DNA of 64,000 nucleotides, from NCBI RefSeq assembly GCF_020627745.1, contig NZ_JAHDGE010000001.1:32163-96162 (forward strand), read 5' to 3'. This document shows, in pieces, positions 27,186 through 36,566 of the stretch; the first letter of the stretch is position 1, and each line of letters opens with the position of its first letter. A program made the position numbers and the translations under genes. The stretch comes from Pseudooctadecabacter sp. (GTDB lineage Bacteria; Pseudomonadota; Alphaproteobacteria; Rhodobacterales; Rhodobacteraceae). Under the pieces are notes generated by a model. That model made no database searches and was not told the DNA's origin. It saw only the letters and a program-made list of their open reading frames with translations.

Positions 27186-27794
27186 ATGACCCAGCGCACC
27201 CTCATTGCCATCCTGCGCGGCATCACCCCGGCAGAGGCCGTTCCGGCCGTCGAGGCCCTGATCGACGCGGGCATCACCTCAATCGAGGTGCCGCTGAATT
27301 CCCCTGATCCCTTCGACAGCATCAAAGCCATGGCCGATGCCTTCGGGTCACAGGCGCTTATCGGGGCCGGCACGGTGCTGAGTGTCGAAGACGTCAACCG
27401 CGTCGACCAGGCGGGTGGCAAACTGATCGTGTCCCCCAATATGGACCCGCGCGTCATCCACGCCACCAAAACCGCCGGTATGCAAAGCTGGCCAGGCGTC
27501 ATGACCCCGACCGAATGTTTCGCCGCCCTGAAAAACGGCGCCGATGGGCTGAAAATCTTCCCCGGATCGCTTCTTGGGCCGGACGGCCTCAAGGCCATTC
27601 GCGCGGTGCTGCCCAAAGGCACTCAGGTCTACGCAGTGGGCGGCGCAGGCCCCGAGAATTTCAAGGAATGGATCGACGCCAGCGCCGATGGTTTTGGCAT
27701 CGGATCGGCCCTTTATAAACCGGGTATGTCCACCGCCGACATCGCGGCACGCGCCAAGGACATTGTCGCAGCCTATGATACCGCTGTAGGCTAA
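27186..27794 (+). CDS. dgoA: 2-dehydro-3-deoxy-6-phosphogalactonate aldolase
   Basis: A 202-residue class I KDPG/KDPGal aldolase that splits 2-keto-3-deoxy-6-phosphogalactonate to pyruvate and glyceraldehyde 3-phosphate. The catalytic glutamate region IEVPLNSP, the GAGTV strand and the lysine of the DGLKIFPGS stretch match the family; the phosphate site is at [10 protein letters not shown]. Proximity to dgoK separates it from the glucose-type Eda enzyme. Part of a tight operon with spacings of a few bases. Confidence 0.92.
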   Translation: MTQRTLIAILRGITPAEAVPAVEALIDAGITSIEVPLNSPDPFDSIKAMADAFGSQALIGAGTVLSVEDVNRVDQAGGKLIVSPNMDPRVIHATKTAGMQSWPGVMTPTECFAALKNGADGLKIFPGSLLGPDGLKAIRAVLPKGTQVYAVGGAGPENFKEWIDASADGFGIGSALYKPGMSTADIAARAKDIVAAYDTAVG

Positions 27795-27798
27795 TGCG

Positions 27799-28623
27799 AT
27801 GATCTATGATGATACCAAATGTGCCTTGGGCGAAGGCCCATTGTGGCACCCCGACCGGGGTGAGTTGTTCTGGTTCGACATCCTGTCCAAACGTCTGCAC
27901 ATCAAGGGCCGTCACTGGCAATTCAACCACTATGTATCTGCGGCGGGTTGGGTTGACGATGACACTTTGTTCATGGCTGACAGCATTGGGTTGCACCTTC
28001 TGAATCTGGCGACGGGCACGACCGAAATGGTTGCCGCCATCGAGGATGATAACCCTGTGACGCGCTCCAATGACGGGCGCGCGGACCCTTGGGGTGGGTT
28101 CTGGATCGGCACGATGGGTTTGAATGCCGAACCGGGTGCAGGCGCGATTTATCGGTTCTACAAAGGCGAAGTGCGCAAACTGCACGCGGGCATCACAATC
28201 TCGAACGCGATCTGTTTTGCCCCCGACGGGGCTTGCGCCTACTTCTGCGATACGATCACGCGCAAAATCATGCGCCAGAAGCTGGGCGAAATTGACGGCT
28301 GGCCCGTGGGCGACGCCGAGGTTTGGCTGGATTTCGGGCGCACCGATTGGGGCCCCGATGGCGCTGTCGTCGATGCCTCCGGCAATTTCTGGAATGCCCA
28401 ATGGGGCGCAAACCGTGTGGCCTGTTATGCCCCCGACGGCACGCTGACCCAGACCGTGGCCTTCCCCGGTGTTCAAACGAGCTGCCCCGCCTTTGGTGGC
28501 CCCGACCTCAAGACCCTGTTCTGCACATCTGCGGCAGACGGGCTGATCGGGGATGATGATGGCAAAACCTTTGCCACACCCGTGGACGCCGTGGGCCAAG
28601 CCGAACACCAGATCATTCTGTAA
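27799..28623 (+). CDS. SMP-30/gluconolactonase family sugar lactonase
   Basis: A 274-residue six-bladed beta-propeller lactonase. Metal-binding positions of the SMP-30 family are visible in ALGEGPLWHP (Glu), SNDGRADPWGGFW (Asn/Asp), and FGRTDWGPDGAVVDASGNFW. In this operon it probably hydrolyses galactono-lactone to galactonate. It starts 4 bases after the dgoA stop without a strong separate ribosome site, consistent with coupled translation. Substrate assignment is from context. Confidence 0.87.
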   Translation: MIYDDTKCALGEGPLWHPDRGELFWFDILSKRLHIKGRHWQFNHYVSAAGWVDDDTLFMADSIGLHLLNLATGTTEMVAAIEDDNPVTRSNDGRADPWGGFWIGTMGLNAEPGAGAIYRFYKGEVRKLHAGITISNAICFAPDGACAYFCDTITRKIMRQKLGEIDGWPVGDAEVWLDFGRTDWGPDGAVVDASGNFWNAQWGANRVACYAPDGTLTQTVAFPGVQTSCPAFGGPDLKTLFCTSAADGLIGDDDGKTFATPVDAVGQAEHQIIL

Positions 28624-28692
28624 CGCTGGTCCCCCCTTCATCTGGCCAGAAAAACTCAAATCCCGACCCTGCCCCCAGTCCGGAGCCCTGAC

Positions 28693-30612
28693 ATGAAACG
28701 CACCCTCGGCGTCTGCTATTACCCCGAACACTGGCCCGAAGACATCTGGGCCGACGATGCCGCGCGCATGGTTGCGGCGGGGATTTCATGGGTGCGGATC
28801 GGAGAATTCGCATGGTCGCGGATTGAACCAAAACCCGACCAGTTCGACTTTGACTGGCTGGACCGCGCCATCGACACGCTGGGGGCTGCGGGCCTCAAGG
28901 TCATTCTGGGCACGCCCACCGCAACCCCGCCCCGTTGGATGCTGGACAAACACCCCGACATGCTGGCCGTCGACGCCGAAGGCCGCCCACGCGGTTTCGG
29001 ATCGCGCCGTCATTATTGTTTCAGCCACCAAGGCTACCGCGCCGAAAGCAAACGCATCACCGCGATCTTGGCGGACCGCTACGGAAAAGACCCCCATATC
29101 GCCGCATGGCAGACAGACAATGAATACGCCTGCCACGACACCACGCGCAGCTATTCTTTTGCTGCCACCCAAGGGTTCCAGCAGTGGCTGGCGCAAAAAT
29201 ACCAATCCCCTGATGCGCTGAACCGCGCTTGGGGCAATGTGTTCTGGTCCATGGAATACGACGATTTCGCGGACATTGATCTGCCCAATCTGACGGTCAC
29301 AGAACCCAACCACCCCCACGTGCTCGATTTCTACCGCTACTCGTCGGACATGGTCGCTGACTTCAACCGCGAACAGGTGGCTGAGATCCGCGAACGGTCC
29401 ACCGCGCCGATCATCCACAACTACATGGGGCGTGAGACGTCTTTCGATCACTTCAAGGTCGGGGCGGATCTGGATATCGCAAGTTGGGACAGCTACCCCA
29501 TCGGGTTTCTGTCTGACCGGCTTGAGGGTGATCCCGATTTCAAAGCGCGCTTCATGCGCCAAGGCCATCCCGACAATCAGGCCTTTCACCACGACCTTTA
29601 CCGCGCAGTGGGCCGCGCCGGTGGCAACCCGTCGCCTGCAGGCGGGCGCTGGTGGATCATGGAACAACAGCCCGGCCCCGTGAACTGGGCGCCCTACAAC
29701 CCGGCCCCCTTGCCCGGCATGGCGCGTCTTTGGGCGTGGGAGGCGTTTGCACACGGTGCAGAAACCGTGTGTTATTTCCGCTGGCGGCAGGCCCCCTTTG
29801 CGCAAGAACAAATGCACGCGGGCCTTCTGCGCCCCGACAGCGCCGATGCCCCCGCCTTGGCCGAATGTCTGCAAGTCGCCCGCGAAATTGAAGACATGCC
29901 AGATGTGGGCACCGCCAAGGCGGATGTGGCCCTCGTCTTCGACTATGAAAGCGCATGGGCGTGGGAGGCTCAGCCCCAAGGTGCCGATTTTGACCAGTTC
30001 CGTTTGGCCTTCGCGGCCTACCGCGCCTGCCGCCGCCTTGGCCTGAACGTGGACATCGTGCCGCCAAATGCGACAGACCTGTCGGACTACAAATTCGCGC
30101 TGGCACCGGGCATCATGGCCCTGAGCGCACCCTTGAAAAAGGCGCTCGGGACAACGTTGTCACTGATCGGGCCGCGGACGGATACCAAGACCGAACACAT
30201 CTCAATCCCGACACCGATGGGACCCAACGTCGACGGGCTTGATGTGACCGTGACGCTGACGGAATCCATCCCGCCGCAGGCATCCATCCCATTGGAAAAC
30301 GGCGGCCAGTTCGTCCATTGGCGTGAGGTTCTGGAAGGCGGTGCCACCGTTCGTTTGCGCACCGCAGACGGCATCCCCGCTATCGCTGGTGACACGGTCC
30401 GCTACCTCGCGGGCTGGCCCGATGATTCCACGTGGGAAACGATTCTGCGCGATCTGTGTGACGAAATCGGCCTGACCCATCACACCCTTCCCGACGGGCT
30501 GCGCCTCCGCGATACGGACACGCACCGCTTCGTCTTTAACTATGCGCCCGAACCGTTGACTTGGAACAGTACCGAAATTCCCGCCGCAGGTGTCCATTGG
30601 GAGGCCCTATGA
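28693..30612 (+). CDS. GH42 beta-galactosidase
   Basis: A 639-residue cytoplasmic glycoside hydrolase family 42 enzyme releasing beta-linked galactose. The acid/base Glu144 lies in WQTDNEY and the nucleophile Glu324 in WIMEQQPGPVNW; the N-terminal GVCYYPEHWPE is a family hallmark. The trimerisation domain (about 390-590) and a small C-terminal beta domain follow. Start ATG 28693 comes after a 69-base gap that shows no terminator. The stop overlaps galM (ATGA), placing both hydrolases in one transcriptional unit. Confidence 0.93.
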   Translation: MKRTLGVCYYPEHWPEDIWADDAARMVAAGISWVRIGEFAWSRIEPKPDQFDFDWLDRAIDTLGAAGLKVILGTPTATPPRWMLDKHPDMLAVDAEGRPRGFGSRRHYCFSHQGYRAESKRITAILADRYGKDPHIAAWQTDNEYACHDTTRSYSFAATQGFQQWLAQKYQSPDALNRAWGNVFWSMEYDDFADIDLPNLTVTEPNHPHVLDFYRYSSDMVADFNREQVAEIRERSTAPIIHNYMGRETSFDHFKVGADLDIASWDSYPIGFLSDRLEGDPDFKARFMRQGHPDNQAFHHDLYRAVGRAGGNPSPAGGRWWIMEQQPGPVNWAPYNPAPLPGMARLWAWEAFAHGAETVCYFRWRQAPFAQEQMHAGLLRPDSADAPALAECLQVAREIEDMPDVGTAKADVALVFDYESAWAWEAQPQGADFDQFRLAFAAYRACRRLGLNVDIVPPNATDLSDYKFALAPGIMALSAPLKKALGTTLSLIGPRTDTKTEHISIPTPMGPNVDGLDVTVTLTESIPPQASIPLENGGQFVHWREVLEGGATVRLRTADGIPAIAGDTVRYLAGWPDDSTWETILRDLCDEIGLTHHTLPDGLRLRDTDTHRFVFNYAPEPLTWNSTEIPAAGVHWEAL

Positions 30613-31553
30613 CCCCGTTCGGCACCACAAAACGGGGCGAGGATGTTCATGCTATCCCCCTCACCGGTCATGGCCTGTCTGTCACCATCCTGACCTATGG
30701 GGCCATCGTTCAGGATGTGCGTCTGGACGGGATCAATCGTTCGCTGACGGTCGGGTCCGACACGATCGCCGATTACGAAGGCGAGATGCGCTATCACGGG
30801 GCGATTGTCGGTCCAGTGGCGAACCGGATTTCTGGCGGAACGGCCACCATAAACGGATTTGAACATCAGCTTGAGCGCAATTTTATCGGCAAACACACGC
30901 TACATGGCGGCACCCGTGGCCTTCAAACCCGAATTTGGTCGGTAGAGGACCGCACGGACACCACTCTCACCCTCAGCCTGTCGGTGCCTGACGGGGATTT
31001 CGGCCTGCCCGGCAACAGGATCTTCACGGCGCAGTTCTCGCTTTCTGCGGGACCCGCGCTGACCCTGTCGATCACGACAACCACAGACGAGGACACCTAC
31101 GTCAATGCCACCAACCACAGCTATTGGAACCTAAGCGGCGATGCGGGCATGGAGGGTCACATTCTGCGCATCAATGCCGAAAGCTACCTGCCGACAACCG
31201 ACGAAAGCCTGCCCACAGGAGAAATCAGGCCCGTTGACGCCACTGCGTTTGATTTCCGCAGCCCCACGCCGCTTGTTCTGGGGGAAACTGCCTATGACAA
31301 CACCTTCGTTGTGGCCGATGCCCGGCGTGACCTGACACCGGTCCTGACTTTGTCTTCGGACACAGTTGAAATGACCGTCGCGACCACGGAACCCGGTGTG
31401 CACATCTATGATGACAGGCCCGATTATTCAGCCCTTGCCATCGAATGTCAGGTCTGGCCCGACGCACCTGCGCATCCCCGTTTTCCGTCTGTTGATGTGA
31501 CACCGGACGCCCCTGTCACGCAGACCACACAGTGGACGTTCGCCCGACGATGA
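30609..31553 (+). CDS. galM: Aldose 1-epimerase (galactose mutarotase)
   Basis: A 314-residue mutarotase converting beta- to alpha-galactose. Family features: NRISGG, the catalytic His of HGGTRGLQTRIW and of NHSYWNLSG, and the catalytic Glu near the C-terminus in ALAIECQVWPDAP. The start is ATG 30609 in ATGA overlap with the beta-galactosidase stop. It is the last gene of the galactoside operon; no galactose dehydrogenase or galactonate dehydratase follows before the tRNA. Confidence 0.92.
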   Translation: MTPFGTTKRGEDVHAIPLTGHGLSVTILTYGAIVQDVRLDGINRSLTVGSDTIADYEGEMRYHGAIVGPVANRISGGTATINGFEHQLERNFIGKHTLHGGTRGLQTRIWSVEDRTDTTLTLSLSVPDGDFGLPGNRIFTAQFSLSAGPALTLSITTTTDEDTYVNATNHSYWNLSGDAGMEGHILRINAESYLPTTDESLPTGEIRPVDATAFDFRSPTPLVLGETAYDNTFVVADARRDLTPVLTLSSDTVEMTVATTEPGVHIYDDRPDYSALAIECQVWPDAPAHPRFPSVDVTPDAPVTQTTQWTFARR

Positions 31554-31581
31554 CACCGCGCCAAAAACCGTCAGAATCGGT

Positions 31582-31610
31582 TTGACAGCACGGCCCCGTC
31601 CGACTATTCC
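31582..31610 (+). promoter_or_regulatory. Sigma-70 promoter of the CAT tRNA gene
   Basis: A consensus -35 TTGACA (31582-31587), 17-base spacer and -10-like TATTCC (31605-31610) place transcription start about 7 bases before the mature tRNA. Confidence 0.75.
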
Positions 31611-31623
31611 GCGCGCTGTGCAT

Positions 31624-31700
<77 letters not shown>

Positions 31701-31783
31701 CACCTTCCCCGTCTCGAACCAAACTTTTGACATCACGCGCAGGTTGCGTAGTCTGCCGTTCTTGGTGGGGGGAGACCAAACAT

Positions 31784-33163
31784 ATGGCACTGGTTCAGGA
31801 CTTCGCGGCAATCATCGGGGACGCCTATGCGCTGACCGGGGCCGACACCGCACCGTGGTCAAAGGACTGGACAGGAAAATATTGCGCTGAACCCGGTGTC
31901 GTGTTGCGCCCGTCCTCAACCCAAGAGGTCAGCCAGATCATGGCACTGGCCCATGAACGGCGACAATCCGTGACGCCTGTATCAGGTCATACTGGTCTGG
32001 TGGGCGGTACCTATGCACCGGGCGGCGTCATGGTATCGCTTGACCGTTTGAACACCATCCATGAGGTCAACAGCACCACACGAACCGCGACCGTCGATGC
32101 CGGGGTTATTCTGTCGCGCCTGCATGACGCGGCTGAGGCACAGGGGCTTATCTTTCCGCTGACCTTCGGGGCCAAAGGGTCTGCGATGATCGGTGGTGCA
32201 ATGTCCACCAATGCCGGCGGGTCGAACGTTCTTCGATATGGCAATACCCGCGACATGGTGCTGGGGCTTGAGGCCGTTCTGGCGGACGGGCGGATCGTCA
32301 ATCTCATGTCAGCCTTGCACAAAGACAATTCCGGTTTGAACCTGCGGCAGTTGCTGGTGGGGTCCGAGGGCACGTTGGGCATCATCACCAAGGCGGTCCT
32401 GAAACTGGCCCCGAAGCCCCGCAACCGTGTGACGGCGATGGCAGCCCCCAAATCGCTTGATGCGGCGCTGGCGCTGCTGAACCGCCTGCAAGACGCGACC
32501 GGCGGGGCAGTCGAGGCATTCGAGTATATGCCCAAACACTACATCGACGTGCATCTGGGGCGGGTGGAAAAATCACGTCCGCCGTTTTCCAAATCCTACG
32601 CGATCAACATTATGATCGAGGTGGCGACGACAACAGATATGGATGTCACCGATATCGTGCAGACCGAACTCGCCGCCGGGATGGAGACGGGCCAGATCCT
32701 CGATGCCACCATCGCCCAAAACGAGGCGCAGCGCACCGAGATGTGGGAACGCCGCGAAGCCGCAGCAGAGCTGACGTTCTGGCGCCAGCCCATCGTCGAC
32801 ACCGACGTGGCCGTGCCTTTGGACAAGGTGCAAACCTTTCTTGATGACGCGACTGCGAAAGTTGCACGCATCGACCCCAAGGCCGATCCTTTCTACATCG
32901 CCCATCTGGGCGACGGAAATATCCATTACGGGGTTTACCCGTCCGCGGATGAGGCCGACCTGAAGGACCGGATCGTTGAGGCGATTGAGGACGTCGTGGA
33001 AAGCTTGGGCGGCAGTTTCAGTGCCGAACATGGTGTCGGCCTGTCCAAGCTGAACACGATGCGCCGCCGCAAGGATGCAACGGCCCTTGATATGATGCGA
33101 AAAATCAAAGGTGTTCTGGACCCCCACGGCATCCTGAACCCGGGCAAGACGATCCCGGACTAG
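31784..33163 (+). CDS. FAD-linked 2-hydroxyacid dehydrogenase/oxidase (GlcD/D2HGDH type)
   Basis: A 459-residue vanillyl-alcohol-oxidase-fold flavoprotein. The FAD-binding region PVSGHTGLVGG, GSAMIGGAMSTNAGGSNVLRYG and LLVGSEGTLGIIT is followed by the C-terminal FAD-oxidase domain with a metal-type HLGDGNIHY and EHGVGLSK, typical of D-2-hydroxyglutarate, D-lactate and glycolate dehydrogenases. Substrate cannot be fixed. The start ATG 31784 follows a purine-rich GGGGGGAG; a frame to 31727 is unlikely. It stands alone between a tRNA and convergent hemC. Confidence 0.88.
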   Translation: MALVQDFAAIIGDAYALTGADTAPWSKDWTGKYCAEPGVVLRPSSTQEVSQIMALAHERRQSVTPVSGHTGLVGGTYAPGGVMVSLDRLNTIHEVNSTTRTATVDAGVILSRLHDAAEAQGLIFPLTFGAKGSAMIGGAMSTNAGGSNVLRYGNTRDMVLGLEAVLADGRIVNLMSALHKDNSGLNLRQLLVGSEGTLGIITKAVLKLAPKPRNRVTAMAAPKSLDAALALLNRLQDATGGAVEAFEYMPKHYIDVHLGRVEKSRPPFSKSYAINIMIEVATTTDMDVTDIVQTELAAGMETGQILDATIAQNEAQRTEMWERREAAAELTFWRQPIVDTDVAVPLDKVQTFLDDATAKVARIDPKADPFYIAHLGDGNIHYGVYPSADEADLKDRIVEAIEDVVESLGGSFSAEHGVGLSKLNTMRRRKDATALDMMRKIKGVLDPHGILNPGKTIPD

Positions 33164-33169
33164 ACGCAG

Positions 33170-34135
33170 TCACCCCTCAGCGACGGCCTTGAAGAAATCG
33201 GGGCCTGCCTGATCGAGCAGTTCCTCGGCCAGATCACGGCCCATGGCAGCGCCGCCCCCGACAGGACCGCGCCGTTCGCCCGTGAACACAATCTGCCCAT
33301 CAGGGCTCAGAATTTCGCCGCGCAGCCACAGCTGGGTGCCCTCCAGCATGGCCAGCCCGCCAATCGGCGTCTCACACGACCCGTCCAGGGCCGCAAGGAA
33401 CGCGCGTTCCGCCGCCAATCGCAGGCCGGTTTCCGGATGGTGCAGTTTCGCCAGCATCTGCCGCGCACGCAGGTCGTCCGCGCGGTATTCAATGCCGATG
33501 GTGCCTTGTGCAATCGCCGGCAGCATGTCTTCGGGCGCGATGGCGTGGGCGGGGACATCGGTCATATTCATCCGGTTCAGTCCGGCCATGGCAAGGAACG
33601 TCGCATCCGCCACCCCATCGGCCAGCTTCTGCAACCGCGTCTGCACGTTGCCGCGAAATTCGACCAATTTCAGATCGGGGCGTTTGACCTGCAATTGCGC
33701 ACGACGGCGAAGGGATGATGTCCCCACCACCGCGCCCTGCGGCAAATCCGCGATGCTGGCGTATTTCAACGACACAAAGGCGTCGCGCACATCTTCGCGG
33801 GGCAGAAATACATCCAGAACCAGCCCGGCGGGCTGTTCCACGGGCATGTCTTTGGTCGAATGGACCGCGATATCAATGCGGCGGTCAATCATCGCCTCTT
33901 CAATCTCTTTGGTAAAGAGACCCTTGTTGCCAATGGTTTTCAACGCGATGTCCGCGTCAATCAGTGTCCGGTCGTCACCCGTCGTCTTGATCACGCAAAT
34001 TTCAAACGCCTCTTCCGGCAGATCAAATGCCTCCATCAACCGGCCACGGGTTTCATGGGCTTGGGCCAGTGCCAAAGGCGATCCACGGGTTCCGATCTTG
34101 AGGGGTGCGGCGGGTGTTGGCAGTGCATATTCCAT
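33170..34135 (-). CDS. hemC: Hydroxymethylbilane synthase (porphobilinogen deaminase)
   Basis: Polymerises four porphobilinogens to hydroxymethylbilane in haem and chlorophyll synthesis. The 321-residue protein shows GTRGSPLALAQ, the VHSTKDMP segment, TSSLRRRAQL, FRGNVQTRL and the dipyrromethane-attachment cysteine in LDGSCETPIGG. The start is set at ATG 34135, just 5 bases after AAAGGTGG; a start at 34159 would precede this site. It is divergent from hemE, giving a shared regulatory region of 93 bases. Confidence 0.95.
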   Translation of the reverse strand: MEYALPTPAAPLKIGTRGSPLALAQAHETRGRLMEAFDLPEEAFEICVIKTTGDDRTLIDADIALKTIGNKGLFTKEIEEAMIDRRIDIAVHSTKDMPVEQPAGLVLDVFLPREDVRDAFVSLKYASIADLPQGAVVGTSSLRRRAQLQVKRPDLKLVEFRGNVQTRLQKLADGVADATFLAMAGLNRMNMTDVPAHAIAPEDMLPAIAQGTIGIEYRADDLRARQMLAKLHHPETGLRLAAERAFLAALDGSCETPIGGLAMLEGTQLWLRGEILSPDGQIVFTGERRGPVGGGAAMGRDLAEELLDQAGPDFFKAVAEG

Positions 34136-34228
34136 GAAAACCACCTTTAGACCTGTCAACCAAACCTGACAACTCTCTTGACACGATTGCCCACAAAAGG
34201 GACACCGAACACAAGTTAAGGAGTAGCT

Positions 34229-35257
34229 ATGACAAAGACGATCCTGCGTGCCCTTGCGGGCGAAACCCTGCCCACGCCGCCGATCTGGATGATGCGACAG
34301 GCAGGCCGCTATCTGCCCGAATACCGCGCCACACGGGCCGAGGCGGGGGATTTTCTATCGCTGTGCTATAACTCCGAACTGGCAGCCGAGGTTACGCTGC
34401 AGCCGATCCGCCGATACGGGTTCGATGCGTCAATTCTGTTTGCTGACATTTTACTGTTGCCGCAGGCCTTGGGTGCAGATCTGTGGTTCGTCACAGGTGA
34501 AGGGCCGCGGCTCAGCACAGTGACCACGGCAGATGACCTCAAGAAACTTAAACCCGCGACAGACATTCACGACCATCTCGCGCCTGTCTATGAGACCGTC
34601 AAAATCCTGTCCCGCGAATTGCCCGATGAGACGACCCTGATCGGCTTCGCAGGCGCGCCGTGGACCGTCGCGACCTATATGATCGCGGGTCAAGGCACTC
34701 CCGACCAAGGCCCCGCACACGCGCTGAAGGCCGAAGACAAAGCCACGTTCGAGGCCCTGTTGGACCTGATCACAGACGGCACCATCGACTATCTGAGCAA
34801 ACAGATTGAGGCCGGGGCCGAGGTTGTGAAAATCTTCGACAGCTGGGCGGGATCGCTCAAGGGCGATGATTTCGTGAACTATGCGGTCAAACCCGCCGCC
34901 AAGATTACTGCCGCCCTCAAGGCGCGCCACCCCGACACGCCTGTCATCGCATTCCCCCGTGGGGCCGGTGACAAATACGTCGGGCTGCACGAAGCCATCG
35001 GGGCCGATTGCATCGCGCTGGACGATGGTGTCACCGCAGACTGGGCCGCCGCAAATGTGCAGACTGGCGGCTGTGTGCAGGGCAACCTTGCCTCATCGCA
35101 TATGGTCACAGGGGGCGACGCACTTGTGTCTGAGACCCGCAAGATCGTCGATGCGTTCAAAGGCGGGCCGCATATTTTCAATCTTGGTCATGGTATCACA
35201 CCCGATGCGGACCCTGAAAATGTGCAGCTGATGATTGATACTGTGCGCGGCAGCTAA
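34229..35257 (+). CDS. hemE: Uroporphyrinogen decarboxylase
   Basis: Decarboxylates uroporphyrinogen III to coproporphyrinogen III. The 342-residue protein has the family start [17 protein letters not shown] with catalytic-site arginines, [12 protein letters not shown] with the key Asp, [13 protein letters not shown] and HNLGHG-like FNLGHGITP near the end. AAGGAG precedes ATG 34229. A TTGACA at 34178-34183 could be its -35 box, although no convincing -10 follows at the right spacing. Confidence 0.95.
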   Translation: MTKTILRALAGETLPTPPIWMMRQAGRYLPEYRATRAEAGDFLSLCYNSELAAEVTLQPIRRYGFDASILFADILLLPQALGADLWFVTGEGPRLSTVTTADDLKKLKPATDIHDHLAPVYETVKILSRELPDETTLIGFAGAPWTVATYMIAGQGTPDQGPAHALKAEDKATFEALLDLITDGTIDYLSKQIEAGAEVVKIFDSWAGSLKGDDFVNYAVKPAAKITAALKARHPDTPVIAFPRGAGDKYVGLHEAIGADCIALDDGVTADWAAANVQTGGCVQGNLASSHMVTGGDALVSETRKIVDAFKGGPHIFNLGHGITPDADPENVQLMIDTVRGS

Positions 35258-35333
35258 GGCAGATTGCCGCTTATCAGTCGGGCACCACTTCGACCGTGCT
35301 GGCAATTCGCCGGACTTGGAATACCTTTATGCG

Positions 35334-36566
35334 ATGTTCCGTTGTCTTGCTCTTCTAGCGCTAATTATCGCGTCACCCGCAGCCGCCCAAAACCGGACCG
35401 AGGTTGAGGCGCAGTTTCGGTCATGGTTGGACACCACCATCTGGCCAAGGGCCGAGGCCGACGGGGTGGCACGCGCGACATTCGAGGCCGCCTTTGACGG
35501 GGTGACGTTAAACTGGGACCTGCCCGATCTGGTCCCGCCGGGCACCACGCCCCCGGAACGGCGTGTTCAAACGCAAAGCGAATTCCGCTCCCCCGCGCGC
35601 TATTTCCGCCCTAATACCGTTGACCCGACCGCACGGATCGGGCGCGACTACGCCGCGCGCTACGCCACTGAACTGGCCCAGACCGAGGCCGCAACCGGCG
35701 TCCCTGGTCATATCATTCTTGCCATCTGGGGCCGCGAAAGCGGTTATGGGCAGGTGTCGATCCCCTACAACACCTTCCGCGTGCTGGGCACCAAGGGGTT
35801 CATGTCCACACGGGCCGAATATTTCACCGAAGAACTGATCGCCGCCCTGCGTATCGTAGAGGCTGGCCACATCGGCCCCGATCAAATGCGGTCGTCATGG
35901 GCGGGGGCCATGGGCCAGCCGCAATTCGTGCCGCGCAGCTTTGAATATTACGCCCGCGATGGAGATGGCGACGGGCGCGCCGACATCTGGAATTCAGAAG
36001 CCGACACAATACGGTCTGTGGGCAATTTTCTTGGTCTGAATGGCTGGGACCCTGCCCGTGATTGGGGGTTTGAGGTGACTGTGCCCGCGTCCTTGTCCTG
36101 CACTCTTGCCGGTCGCGATCAGGGCCGCACGATAGCGGACTGGGAAGGCATGGGGATCACCCGCGCGAATGGCCGCCCCTTTCCTGCCGCCGAACAACAG
36201 GGCGAGGCGTTCTTGCTGATGCCTGCAGGACGGAACGGGCCTGCGTTTTTGGTGACCCCCAATTTCTACATCATCAAGACCTACAACAATTCAGACCTCT
36301 ACGCGCTGTTCGTGGGCCATGTGGGCGACCGGATCGCCTATAATGTGCCCGCCTTCCGCGCCGGATGGCAGCCCGTGGACAGCCTGTTGCGATCCGACAT
36401 TGCCGCCCTGCAACGCGGGCTTGAGGCGCAGGGGCTGGACGTAGGGGGTGCCGACGGGCTGGCCGGGTTCAAGACCCGGCGGGCCATTGGTCTGTGGCAA
36501 GAAGCGCAAGGCCTGCCGCCCACATGTTTTCCGTCACGCGCGGTGGTGACGGCCTTGGGTGGTTAG
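35334..36566 (+). CDS. Lytic murein transglycosylase, MltB family with peptidoglycan-binding domain
   Basis: A 410-residue periplasmic enzyme cleaving glycan strands of murein. Residues 1-18 form a signal peptide (ALLALIIASPAAAQ). The SLT_2/MltB domain has the catalytic-Glu segment IWGRESGYGQ, FMSTRAEYFTEEL and SWAGAMGQPQFVPRSFEYYARDGDGDGRADIW. A C-terminal PG_binding_1 helix bundle (about 350-400: ALQRGLEAQGL..GLAGFKTRRAIGLWQ) targets cell wall. Start ATG 35334 is chosen for the signal peptide although its ribosome site is weak. Stop codons interlock with hemF (36563-36566). Confidence 0.92.
   Translation: MFRCLALLALIIASPAAAQNRTEVEAQFRSWLDTTIWPRAEADGVARATFEAAFDGVTLNWDLPDLVPPGTTPPERRVQTQSEFRSPARYFRPNTVDPTARIGRDYAARYATELAQTEAATGVPGHIILAIWGRESGYGQVSIPYNTFRVLGTKGFMSTRAEYFTEELIAALRIVEAGHIGPDQMRSSWAGAMGQPQFVPRSFEYYARDGDGDGRADIWNSEADTIRSVGNFLGLNGWDPARDWGFEVTVPASLSCTLAGRDQGRTIADWEGMGITRANGRPFPAAEQQGEAFLLMPAGRNGPAFLVTPNFYIIKTYNNSDLYALFVGHVGDRIAYNVPAFRAGWQPVDSLLRSDIAALQRGLEAQGLDVGGADGLAGFKTRRAIGLWQEAQGLPPTCFPSRAVVTALGG

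Noticed and set aside
34178-34206. hemE promoter TTGACA with a -10 box
   Set aside because: The -35 is consensus but the sequence 17 bases later (GACACC) is not a convincing -10.
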